Source of the DNA: Chitinophagaceae bacterium
GTDB lineage: Bacteria; Bacteroidota; Bacteroidia; Chitinophagales; Chitinophagaceae
Length of the DNA stretch: 34,981 bases
Assembly: GCA_020847395.1 (NCBI GenBank)
Contig: JADLCD010000117.1
Coordinates: 1 to 34,981, forward strand
Direction of reading: 5' to 3'
A program made the translations under genes and the position numbers. Numbering within the stretch: position 1 is the stretch's first letter; each line of letters opens with the position of its first letter. Shown here one piece after another: positions 7,898 to 14,945 of this stretch. The notes beneath the pieces were generated by a model, which ran no database searches, was not told the DNA's origin, and worked only from the letters and a program-made list of their open reading frames with translations.

Positions 7898-9250
7898 ATG
7901 CATTACCAATTTCTTATTATGGCTATACTTTTCTTTTCACAGGTAATTTCTAATACCAGCTTTTTGATAATATCAGTACTGCTTTCATTTACTAATCTCA
8001 AATGCAACAGTCATACCACCGTAGCTGCAAATACTCAATTAGCAGCGCAGCCAGGCGATAATGCTATACTACCCGCGGCATATCGCTTTAATAAATACCT
8101 GCCTTTGATAAAAGGAAAATCAGTTGCCATTTTTGCCAACCAAACAACTATTGTGGGGAATAAACACCTCATTGATACACTTAAAAGTTTAGGTGTTACA
8201 CCCAAAAAAGTATTTTCACCGGAACATGGTTTTAGGGGTACTGCCGATGCCGGCGAAACTGTAGGTAACTATGTTGACTCCAAAACCGGCGTCAACATTA
8301 TTTCGTTGTACGGCAACAAAAAAAAGCCTTCAGCAGATGATGTAAAAGACATCGATATTTTAATGTTCGATATGCAGGATATTGGTGTGAGATACTATAC
8401 CTATATTTCTTCTTTGCAGGACTATATTGAAGCAGCAATAGCATATAAAAAACCGCTTATTATTTTAGACAGACCAAATCCGAATGGGTTTTATGTTGAT
8501 GGCCCGGTGCTGAATATGAAATACAAATCATTCATCGGTATGCAGCCTATACCCGCAGTATATGGCATGACGATGGGTGAATATGCGAAGATGATTATTA
8601 GTGAAAAATGGATTGATCTTAAAAACACACAACCGGATATTTTCACGGATGAGGATAAACGAAGTTCAATTGATCTTACAAAATGCAGCATCACTATTAT
8701 AAAATGCGCCAATTACGATCATAACAGCAAGTATACACTACCCGTAAGACCTTCACCCAATATTCCTGACATGCAATCGGTATATCTCTTTCCCTCCACC
8801 TGTTTTTTTGAGGGAACGGTGCTCAGCGAGGGACGCGGCACGCCTAAACCATTTCAATGGATTGGACACCCTTCTTTGCCTGGTAATCTTTTTTCGTTCA
8901 CACCAAACCCAACAGAAGGTGCAAAGAATTCTAAATTGTATGGACAACTTTGTTTTGGTTGGGATTTGAGCGGAACAGTAGGAGAGGTATTGCAAAAAAC
9001 AAATAGCAGGCTGCAATTAAAATGGCTGCTCGAAGCATATAAGCTTTTCCCTAAAAAAGATAGTTTTTTCATCATACCTAAATCAGGAAAAATGGAGGAA
9101 AGTTTTTTTAACAGGCTTGCCGGTAATAATGATTTATGGCAACAGGTTAAAGCAGGTATGCCGGAAGATGAAATAAGGAAAAGCTGGGAACCTAAATTGG
9201 GTGAATTTAAACTCACCAGGAAAAAATACTTATTGTATAAAGATTTTTAG
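7898..9250 (+). CDS. namZ: Exo-beta-N-acetylmuramidase NamZ (DUF1343, GH171)
   Basis: Family members described in Bacillus and Tannerella release MurNAc from the non-reducing end of peptidoglycan fragments. The 450-residue protein opens with a hydrophobic export signal (about 5-32). Cys36 follows as a possible but non-canonical lipidation site (NLKC). Family motifs are FSPEHGFRG (106-114, with Glu109 in the position proposed as catalytic), DMQDIGVRYYTYI, ILDRPNPNG and FEGTVLSEGRGTP. Met8 (7919) is an alternative start. The fmt gene follows after only 9 bases, so the two are probably co-transcribed. With the GH20 gene upstream and a NagX-like membrane protein downstream, the context fits cell-wall or environmental muropeptide salvage. 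Family assignment is strong; the exact substrate is inferred. Confidence 0.9.
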   Translation: MHYQFLIMAILFFSQVISNTSFLIISVLLSFTNLKCNSHTTVAANTQLAAQPGDNAILPAAYRFNKYLPLIKGKSVAIFANQTTIVGNKHLIDTLKSLGVTPKKVFSPEHGFRGTADAGETVGNYVDSKTGVNIISLYGNKKKPSADDVKDIDILMFDMQDIGVRYYTYISSLQDYIEAAIAYKKPLIILDRPNPNGFYVDGPVLNMKYKSFIGMQPIPAVYGMTMGEYAKMIISEKWIDLKNTQPDIFTDEDKRSSIDLTKCSITIIKCANYDHNSKYTLPVRPSPNIPDMQSVYLFPSTCFFEGTVLSEGRGTPKPFQWIGHPSLPGNLFSFTPNPTEGAKNSKLYGQLCFGWDLSGTVGEVLQKTNSRLQLKWLLEAYKLFPKKDSFFIIPKSGKMEESFFNRLAGNNDLWQQVKAGMPEDEIRKSWEPKLGEFKLTRKKYLLYKDF

Positions 9251-9259
9251 CGAGGTAAT

Positions 9260-10189
9260 ATGAACAAAACTGATGTGCGCATAGTGTTTATGGGAACGCC
9301 GGAATTTGCAGTGGCTTCACTATCGGCGCTTGTAGATGCAGGTTATAATATTGTAGGTGTGGTTACCGCTCCTGATAAACCTTCAGGCAGGGGAATGAAA
9401 CTGAATGAAAGCGCGGTAAAGAAATATGCGGCTGAAAAAGGCTTACATATTTTACAACCTCCCAAGCTTAAAGCGCCCGAATTTATTGAAGCGCTGCAAC
9501 AACTTAATGCTCATTTACAAATTGTAGTGGCATTTCGCATGTTGCCTGAAGTTGTGTGGAATATGCCGCCGATGGGAACAATAAATGTGCATGGTTCTTT
9601 ACTACCACAATATCGTGGTGCTGCCCCAATAAACTGGGCGGTGATTAACGGAGAAAAGGAAACCGGCGTTACTACTTTTAAGCTCAAACATGAAATAGAT
9701 ACCGGCAATATTTTATTGCAGGAAAAAATACCGATAGCTGAAAATGAAACTGCCGGCGAAGTGCATGATAGAATGAAGGAAATTGGTGCACAGCTATTGG
9801 TAAAAACAGTGAATGGTTTGGTAAATGAAACAATTACAGAACAAGAGCAGCCGCAATCTTCCGCTGAATTAAGACATGCTCCTAAAATTTTTACCGATAC
9901 CTGTAAAATAAACTGGAATAAAAATGCAGATGAGATATATAATCTTATCAGGGGATTAGCGCCATACCCTGCAGCATTCACAATGTTGAATAATAAAACC
10001 CTGAAAATATTTTCTGCAAAAAAATTAAAACAACCGGTAAGCACTTCACCCGGCGAATATGCAACTGATGGAAAAACATGGTTACGCTTTGTGTGTAATG
10101 ACGGGTGGATAGAAGTACTGGATATTCAACTCGAAGGAAAAAAGAGAATGAATATTGGTGATTTTTTGCGGGGATACCGGTTTGAATAA
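9260..10189 (+). CDS. fmt: Methionyl-tRNA formyltransferase
   Basis: Fmt formylates initiator Met-tRNA using 10-formyl-tetrahydrofolate. The 309-residue protein carries the N-terminal Rossmann-type domain starting RIVFMGTPEFAVASL, the loop TAPDKPSGRGMKL that contacts tRNA, and the catalytic set Asn109, His111 (in NVHGSLLPQYRGAAPINWA) and Asp147 (HEIDTGNIL). The C-terminal OB-like domain spans about 205-309. Length matches the family. It begins 9 bases after namZ. In many bacteria fmt sits beside def; no def is in this window. Confidence 0.97.
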   Translation: MNKTDVRIVFMGTPEFAVASLSALVDAGYNIVGVVTAPDKPSGRGMKLNESAVKKYAAEKGLHILQPPKLKAPEFIEALQQLNAHLQIVVAFRMLPEVVWNMPPMGTINVHGSLLPQYRGAAPINWAVINGEKETGVTTFKLKHEIDTGNILLQEKIPIAENETAGEVHDRMKEIGAQLLVKTVNGLVNETITEQEQPQSSAELRHAPKIFTDTCKINWNKNADEIYNLIRGLAPYPAAFTMLNNKTLKIFSAKKLKQPVSTSPGEYATDGKTWLRFVCNDGWIEVLDIQLEGKKRMNIGDFLRGYRFE

Positions 10190-10242
10190 CTAAATTATTT
10201 TGTAGAAAAGATTGTACATTGAATAAGCAATAAATCACTTTC

Positions 10243-11436
10243 ATGCCTGCTTCTTCCAATCGCATATTATCTGTTGATGCTTTCAGGGGTATTACTATTC
10301 TCGTGATGATTTTTGTAAATGAGCTGGCAGGCATACAAAATATCCCTGCCTGGATGAAGCATGTTGCCGCAGATGCAGATGCAATGACTTTTGTTGATAT
10401 TGTATTTCCCGCATTTCTTTTTATTGTAGGCATGTCAATTCCATTTGCCATGAACAGGAGACTGCAAAAGGGAGATGATTTTTTACAAATACAATGGCAT
10501 GTTATCTGGCGCACATTAGGCTTATTAGTGCTGGGCGTATTTATGGTGAATGGAGAAGGAGATAGCCTTAATGAAAATGCAACAGGTATGAGCAGGAGCC
10601 TCTGGCTTTTGCTTTTTTATACATGCATCATATTGGTATGGAATATATATACATTTAAAAGAAGATGGTGGAAATATATTTTTCAGCTTGCCGGTTTTAT
10701 CGGGTTACTGATGCTTGGCTTAATTTATCGTGGCGGTGAAAATGGTAATGCGTATATGCAACCGCATTGGTGGGGAATATTAGGGCTCATAGGCTGGGCC
10801 TATTTATATGCCTGCATATTATACCAGGTTTTCGACGCAAAAAAAGGGTACCTCATTGGTTGTCTTATTTACTGCATCCTGTTTTATATGGCAGGCAAAA
10901 CAAATTATGTGGCGGAAAGACCATACCTGTTTTGGATAAAAAGTCAATCAGGTAATGCTATACATACGGCTATTGTAATATGTGGTATTTTACTTTCGCT
11001 TATATTTTTTGATAAGCAATCACAAACCGATATTAAGAGAAGCTATGTTCAGGCTTCAATATTTATAGTCTTACTTTTTATAACCGGTTATTTGCTAAGA
11101 CCGTATTACAAAATTTCAAAAATACATGCTACGCCTACCTGGGCCTTATACAGTGCAGGAATAAGTTGTTTGCTGTTTTGTTTACTATACTGGGTTATAG
11201 ACATAAAAGGTATCAGCAAATGGACAAACTTTTTTAAACCAGTTGCTACTAACCCATTACTTGCTTATATAATGCCTGGTATTATTTACGCGCTGTTAGG
11301 TGTATTGCATATTACAAGAATACCCACGGCCATGCAAAGCGGCGCTTTAGGAATATTGTGGTCTTTGTTGTTTGCTATTGCCATAATATTTATTGTGAAA
11401 GGATTGAATAAGCTAAAGATTAAACTACAGTTGTAA
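10243..11436 (+). CDS. Multi-pass membrane protein, heparan-alpha-glucosaminide N-acetyltransferase/NagX-like (DUF5009)
   Basis: The 397-residue protein has about ten hydrophobic segments and the family's first-helix signature VDAFRGITILVMIFVNE, then FVDIVFPAFLFIVGMSIPFA. His40, just before that second motif, corresponds in position to the His used by the eukaryotic acetyltransferase HGSNAT, though the Trp that usually follows it is replaced here (HVAADADAMTF). Bacterial relatives (COG4299, NagX) are encoded in GlcNAc-use loci of Xanthomonas and Shewanella, where uptake or acetylation of amino sugars has been proposed. Here it follows namZ-fmt by 53 bases and lies near a GH20 gene, which supports an amino-sugar role. 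Whether it is an enzyme, a transporter or both is not known. Confidence 0.8.
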   Translation: MPASSNRILSVDAFRGITILVMIFVNELAGIQNIPAWMKHVAADADAMTFVDIVFPAFLFIVGMSIPFAMNRRLQKGDDFLQIQWHVIWRTLGLLVLGVFMVNGEGDSLNENATGMSRSLWLLLFYTCIILVWNIYTFKRRWWKYIFQLAGFIGLLMLGLIYRGGENGNAYMQPHWWGILGLIGWAYLYACILYQVFDAKKGYLIGCLIYCILFYMAGKTNYVAERPYLFWIKSQSGNAIHTAIVICGILLSLIFFDKQSQTDIKRSYVQASIFIVLLFITGYLLRPYYKISKIHATPTWALYSAGISCLLFCLLYWVIDIKGISKWTNFFKPVATNPLLAYIMPGIIYALLGVLHITRIPTAMQSGALGILWSLLFAIAIIFIVKGLNKLKIKLQL

Positions 11437-11546
11437 GTGTGGCACTGCAAATAATCCATTTGTTTAAAGAACAATTGCATTAACCAATTCTACAAGTTCG
11501 TAAATAGCTTTTATTTTTTGTTCTTCTGCAACCTCTAAATAGGATG

Positions 11547-12314
11547 CTAATTTTTTTGGATAGCTATTGTTGTCATTTCTCCATTATTCAAATACAACGC
11601 TTTTGTAACACATTCCGGTATTTCATGTATATAATGACTTACATACAATAGTGTAGTACCAAACGTTTGGCATATATCATTAATAATTTGCCTGAACGCT
11701 TCAATATGCTCGCTGTCGAGCCCCTGGCAGGGTTCATCCAAAATAAGCATCGGCGGATTTTTTACCAGGGCCCTTGCCAGCAATACCAGTCTTTGTTCTC
11801 CTGCCGAAAGTTGTGACAGTAGTTTATTTTGAATTTTTTCCAGTTTCAGTAAATGCATCCATTCATTTACCTGTTTTCTTTGTTCATCATTAAGCTGGCG
11901 GAATAAACCAATAGAATCAAACAAACCTGAAGCAATGGTTTGAAAAACAGTTGAAGTGTAATCAAAATAAATATGCATTTCGGGAGAGAGATGCCCTATC
12001 TTCTTTTTAATATCCCATATGCTCTCACCGGTTCCTCTTCTTTTATCAAAAAGATATACCACGTTTGCATAGGCTTTGGCGTTATCGCCGGTAATTAAAC
12101 TTAATAAAGTTGATTTGCCTGCACCATTAGGTCCGGATATGCTCCAGCATTCTCCGTTCTTTACATTCCAATTTATATTATGCAGGATAATACGATCTCC
12201 ATATTTTACCTCTACATTTTTCATGCGTACGGCATACTCAAAATCATACGCTACATTTTTTTTAAGCGCTTGCAATGCTTTGTTATCTATACGGAAATCT
12301 CCGCTTTGCTGCAC
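11547..12314 (-). CDS. ABC ATPase, C-terminal cassette of a ModF-like double-cassette protein
   Basis: This cassette has all catalytic motifs: Walker A GPNGAGKST, signature LSAGEQR, Walker B with Glu (MLILDEPCQGLD) and an H-loop His (YVSHYIHE). The reading frame begins at a GTG (12312-12314) and has no ATG until the residue before the cassette core. It is in exactly the same frame as the upstream cassette (12360-13019), separated only by one TGA (12360-12362) and 15 sense codons. Joined, they make about 489 sense codons, close to the size of E. coli ModF (about 490 by memory). I therefore read this as the second half of one gene broken by a stop codon, or read through it. No membrane partner is adjacent; function is unassigned. 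Confidence 0.75.
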   Translation of the reverse strand: MQQSGDFRIDNKALQALKKNVAYDFEYAVRMKNVEVKYGDRIILHNINWNVKNGECWSISGPNGAGKSTLLSLITGDNAKAYANVVYLFDKRRGTGESIWDIKKKIGHLSPEMHIYFDYTSTVFQTIASGLFDSIGLFRQLNDEQRKQVNEWMHLLKLEKIQNKLLSQLSAGEQRLVLLARALVKNPPMLILDEPCQGLDSEHIEAFRQIINDICQTFGTTLLYVSHYIHEIPECVTKALYLNNGEMTTIAIQKN

Positions 12315-12359
12315 TGTATATGGATCAAAAATATCTTTTTTAGCAGCAGAAATAATAGT

Positions 12360-13019
12360 TCAGTTTCTTAATACGGCAACATGAGTAATACTATCCGGCA
12401 CTTCAAAAGGAGAAGTAATCAGCAGAATATTTACACCAGTTTGTTTAAGCGCATCAATAATATTTGCCAATATCCTACGCCCTTCAACGTCCAGTCCTAT
12501 AAAAGGATTATCAAGTATCAGTAATTCCGGTTCCTGCAAAATGGCTTTGGCTATCTGCAATCTTTTATTTTCCCCGTTTGATAATTGTATCAAAGGTTCA
12601 TCCATTACGTGCGTTATATGAAGAATGCCGGGCAGCTTCGAAACTTCAATACCTGTAGCTATTGTTTTTTGTTGGGGATTTAATTGTTCCAATGCTTTTT
12701 CAACAGTTATAGCGTCTTCTGCATCAGAAGAATTATAACGCTGCTGGTAATAAAAATCAGAAACATTAGAGAGATTTTTGAAACGATGCTGCTGCTCAAC
12801 CACAACGATATTCGGCTTTGCCTCGTTATTAAATTTAATATTACCGGTAAAATAATGTTTACCGGAAAGCGTGTTAGCCAATGTTGTTTTACCGCTTCCT
12901 GATGCGCCAACAATCGCCCAGTATTCATTTTCTTTTATATTAAGATTGAGCTTTTTTAAAATTTCCTTTTCACCTGATCGTACTGTTACATTTTCTATGC
13001 TTAAAAAAAAATCATCCAT
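12360..13019 (-). CDS. ABC ATPase, N-terminal cassette of a ModF-like double-cassette protein (ends at in-frame TGA)
   Basis: This 219-residue cassette has Walker A (GASGSGKTT) and a signature motif (LSNGENKR). Its Walker B reads LLILDNPFIGLD, with Asn in place of the catalytic Glu, and the H-loop His is missing (LITSPFEVPD). It is therefore the degenerate member of an asymmetric pair; the next cassette is complete. It ends at TGA 12360-12362, in frame with the second cassette, so the two probably come from one ModF/PhrA-type gene. The small protein at 13070-13333 lies 50 bases upstream on the same strand. ModF-like proteins lack membrane domains and their role is poorly known; a link to molybdate is not supported by anything else here. 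Confidence 0.75.
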   Translation of the reverse strand: MDDFFLSIENVTVRSGEKEILKKLNLNIKENEYWAIVGASGSGKTTLANTLSGKHYFTGNIKFNNEAKPNIVVVEQQHRFKNLSNVSDFYYQQRYNSSDAEDAITVEKALEQLNPQQKTIATGIEVSKLPGILHITHVMDEPLIQLSNGENKRLQIAKAILQEPELLILDNPFIGLDVEGRRILANIIDALKQTGVNILLITSPFEVPDSITHVAVLRN

Positions 13020-13069
13020 TGCATTAATTATTTACAATGGATGAAGTTATTGTTTTGTTTACAAATGGC

Positions 13070-13333
13070 TTAGTCTTCATCTTCATAATAAGCATCTTCA
13101 TTATTATAGTAAGAAGATTGCCATTCCTTCACTGCCCTGTCATCAAGCAGTTCCAGGATTTCAACAATAGAATCAGTCTTTCTTTTCCATTCAGTCATTT
13201 CAGACTCTACGTACCTGGTTATAAAAACACAATGATCAGATTCTGACATTATCCTGATCAGCACTACAGGTGAAGTTTCTTTCTCCTGGATAAGATAATA
13301 ACATCCTTTTTCTAACAAAGCATACGAGTACAT
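13070..13333 (-). CDS. Small acidic hypothetical protein
   Basis: I do not recognise a family. The 87-residue product has a regular mix of beta-type segments (CYYLIQEKE, VVLIRIM, CVFITRYVE) followed by a helix (EWKRKTDSIVEILELLDD) and an acidic, Tyr-rich tail (NNEDAYYEDED). There is no signal peptide or membrane segment, so it is probably cytoplasmic. Codon use resembles its neighbours and the segment pattern looks like a real protein. It precedes the ABC ATPase gene by 50 bases on the same strand and could be co-transcribed with it. A minus-strand TAAATTTG at 13476-13483 is a possible -7 element without a well-placed -33. Confidence 0.65.
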   Translation of the reverse strand: MYSYALLEKGCYYLIQEKETSPVVLIRIMSESDHCVFITRYVESEMTEWKRKTDSIVEILELLDDRAVKEWQSSYYNNEDAYYEDED

Positions 13334-13661
13334 AACAATTCAATTTTAAATCTGATCAATACAGATTTAATGGGTAAGTAGTAAGAATTTTAATGAGGTT
13401 ATAGTACCGTAATAATGGAATTAGTAAGTAAACCGGTAGCATTTTTAAATCATAGGTTTTTTACCGGTAGTTGTACAAATTTAAAGGAATTCTTTTTGCT
13501 TATGCCATCAATATGTCCGTTGCAAGTAGTTTTTACAGAAAATTAATTTAGTCAATGTAAAACCATACTATATATATAATAACTTAAATATATACATATT
13601 GTTTTTTTCGAATATCCGGCTTAAAACAGCAATTTTACGCCTTTATAAATACAAAGTAATA
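13334..13661. other. AT-rich divergent intergenic region
   Basis: This stretch of 328 bases separates the minus-strand small protein from the HAD gene. It holds two direct copies of ACCGGTAG (in 13431-13480), a possible minus-strand -7 element TAAATTTG (13476-13483), and a possible plus-strand promoter: TTG at 13520-13522, 21 bases, then TAATTTAG at 13544-13551 (one mismatch). I see no gene. Confidence 0.4.
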
Positions 13662-14363
13662 ATGAATAATAGCGATATAAAGGCTTTACTTTTTGACCTT
13701 AACGGCACTATGATAGATGACATGGCATACCATGCGGTAGCCTGGAGAGATATACTAAACAAAGATCTTAATGCAAACCTTACAGAAGCCCAGGTAAAGG
13801 AACAGATGTATGGAAAAAATGAAGAAGTGCTGGAAAGAATTTTTGGCAAAGGACATTTTACAAAACAAGAAGCTAACCGCATTTCTTTTGAAAAAGAAAA
13901 AAGATATCAAAAAGCATTTCTGCCACAACTCAAATTGATAGAAGGGCTTAATGCCTTTCTTGCCTTTGCGCATAGTAAAAACATACCAATGGCTATTGGC
14001 TCTGCTGCTATTCCTTTTAATATTGATTTTGTGCTGGACAATTTGCACATTAGGCATTATTTTTCTGCAATTGTAAGTGCAGATGATGTAAAGATGAGCA
14101 AACCTGATCCTGAAACTTTTACGAATGCAGCTAAACTATTAAATGTAAAACCGCAAAACTGCATAGTGTTTGAAGATGCACCTAAAGGCGTTGAAGCGGC
14201 GCAAAATGCTCATATGAAAGCAATTGTACTAACTACTATGCATACCCGAAATGAATTTGAGCAGTACAATAATATACTTGGCTTCATAAAAAACTATAAT
14301 AACCCTTTGCTGAAACAGCTCATAGGCTTTGATGTAGAAACAACAAACAAAAAAAGCCGTTAA
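13662..14363 (+). CDS. HAD-superfamily hydrolase, beta-phosphoglucomutase-like
   Basis: The 233-residue protein starts at ATG 13662, directly before the core fold; an upstream in-frame ATG (13599) adds an unlikely extension. It has the HAD subfamily I cap (about 18-90) and all four motifs: motif I FDLNGT (Asp12), motif II Ser in AIGSAA, motif III Lys in KMSKPDPE, and motif IV VFEDAPKGVEAA. The second Asp of motif I, which acts as general acid/base in phosphatases and phosphomutases, is Asn14 here. Related Bacteroidota proteins seem to share this Asn, but that is from memory. A sugar-phosphate substrate is likely by family; the altered motif leaves the reaction uncertain. The gene is convergent with ssrA and its stop codon lies inside the ssrA terminator hairpin. 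Confidence 0.85.
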   Translation: MNNSDIKALLFDLNGTMIDDMAYHAVAWRDILNKDLNANLTEAQVKEQMYGKNEEVLERIFGKGHFTKQEANRISFEKEKRYQKAFLPQLKLIEGLNAFLAFAHSKNIPMAIGSAAIPFNIDFVLDNLHIRHYFSAIVSADDVKMSKPDPETFTNAAKLLNVKPQNCIVFEDAPKGVEAAQNAHMKAIVLTTMHTRNEFEQYNNILGFIKNYNNPLLKQLIGFDVETTNKKSR

Positions 14364-14375
14364 ATTAACGGCTTT
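14343..14375 (-). terminator. Intrinsic terminator of ssrA overlapping the HAD gene stop codon
   Basis: On the minus strand a 9-bp stem (AAAGCCGTT pairing with AACGGCTTT, 14353-14375) is followed by TTTTTTTG and more T-rich sequence. This is a strong rho-independent terminator just past the tmRNA 3' end. The same bases encode the last codons and TAA (14361-14363) of the plus-strand HAD gene, and the hairpin could also help end that transcript. Confidence 0.8.
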
Positions 14376-14379
14376 AAAT

Positions 14380-14753
14380 TGGTGGAGCTGCAGGGAGTCG
14401 AACCCTGGTCCAAACAAATCCGCCATACGCCTTCTACATGCTTATTTGATGATTGGTTGTCGGAAATAAGCCGGACATCAACATACCCATTTATTCCTTA
14501 GCTGTATAGTTCTTATGTTATGCGCACAGCCTTGCATAACAGCATTCCGTTTTCTTTTTAAGTCGGCGGCGGCCCTCGGTAACAGACAGACCCGGACGGC
14601 GGCCCAAATGACTAACTAATCACTGATTAGGCAGCCATGGCATACTGTGTATTGCCATTTAAATTGTTGAATATTCAGATTAAGGTGCTAATTATCCAAC
14701 GCACCGCATGCTTACTCGTACAAAGAACTTTGCTGTCAAAACCGGTCAGCCCC
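14380..14753 (-). ncRNA. ssrA: Transfer-messenger RNA (tmRNA)
   Basis: tmRNA rescues stalled ribosomes and tags the unfinished peptide for proteolysis. The 374-base RNA starts GGGGCTGACCGGTTTTGAC at 14753 and ends CAGCTCCACCA at 14380, with CCA encoded. The two ends form a 7-bp acceptor stem with one G-U pair, and the T arm GGTTCGACTCC is visible near the 3' end. The tag frame (14656 down to 14627) reads GNTQYAMAA followed by TAA. This is one continuous, standard-form tmRNA. Its terminator lies at 14343-14375. A minus-strand TATATTTG at 14833-14840 is a possible -7 element, but the spacing to the nearest -33 TTTG is short (16 bases). Confidence 0.96.
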
Positions 14754-14760
14754 GGGAATT

Positions 14761-14792
14761 AATTTGAAAATTTGAAAATGTGGAAATTTGAA
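14761..14792. repeat. Octamer tandem repeat upstream of ssrA
   Basis: The 8-base word AATTTGAA occurs four times in tandem, with the third copy altered to AATGTGGA. It lies between the tmRNA 5' end and the 3' end of the sugar isomerase-like gene and does not look coding. Confidence 0.6.
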
Positions 14793-14843
14793 AGTGAAAT
14801 ACAAAACCACAATTTTGTTCAAAAACCAACTGCAAATATACAA

Positions 14844-14904
14844 AAACCATAAACAACAAACCATAAACAACAAACCATAAACAACGAACCATAAACAACA
14901 AACC
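14844..14904. repeat. 14-bp tandem repeat (alternating heptads)
   Basis: The unit AAACCATAAACAAC, itself two related 7-base words, repeats four times (14844-14899) with one base change in the fourth copy, then a 5-base start of a fifth. It lies just past the stop of the minus-strand isomerase-like gene. Confidence 0.85.
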
Positions 14905-14924
14905 CCCTGTCACCTCATCCCAAT

Positions 14925-14945
14925 CTCAAATTTCAAATTGCAAAA
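14925..14945. repeat. Short heptad repeat at the 3' end of the isomerase-like gene
   Basis: Three 7-base words, CTCAAAT, TTCAAAT and TGCAAAA, run from the intergenic region across the stop codon (14933-14935) into the last codons of the minus-strand gene. Confidence 0.35.

Noticed and set aside
9511-10044. Minus-strand reading frame of 177 residues opposite fmt
   Set aside because: It lies fully inside fmt, whose protein matches its family from end to end; the opposite frame is a by-product of codon bias.
14380-14470. A tRNA gene suggested by the GGTTCGACTCC and CCA 3' end
   Set aside because: The acceptor stem partner lies 370 bases away and a tag frame is present, so this is the 3' part of tmRNA.
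14761-14945. Replication origin or protein-binding iterons
   Set aside because: The arrays are short, mixed in unit length and lack DnaA-box-like words or a nearby replication gene; they fit the general intergenic word repeats.
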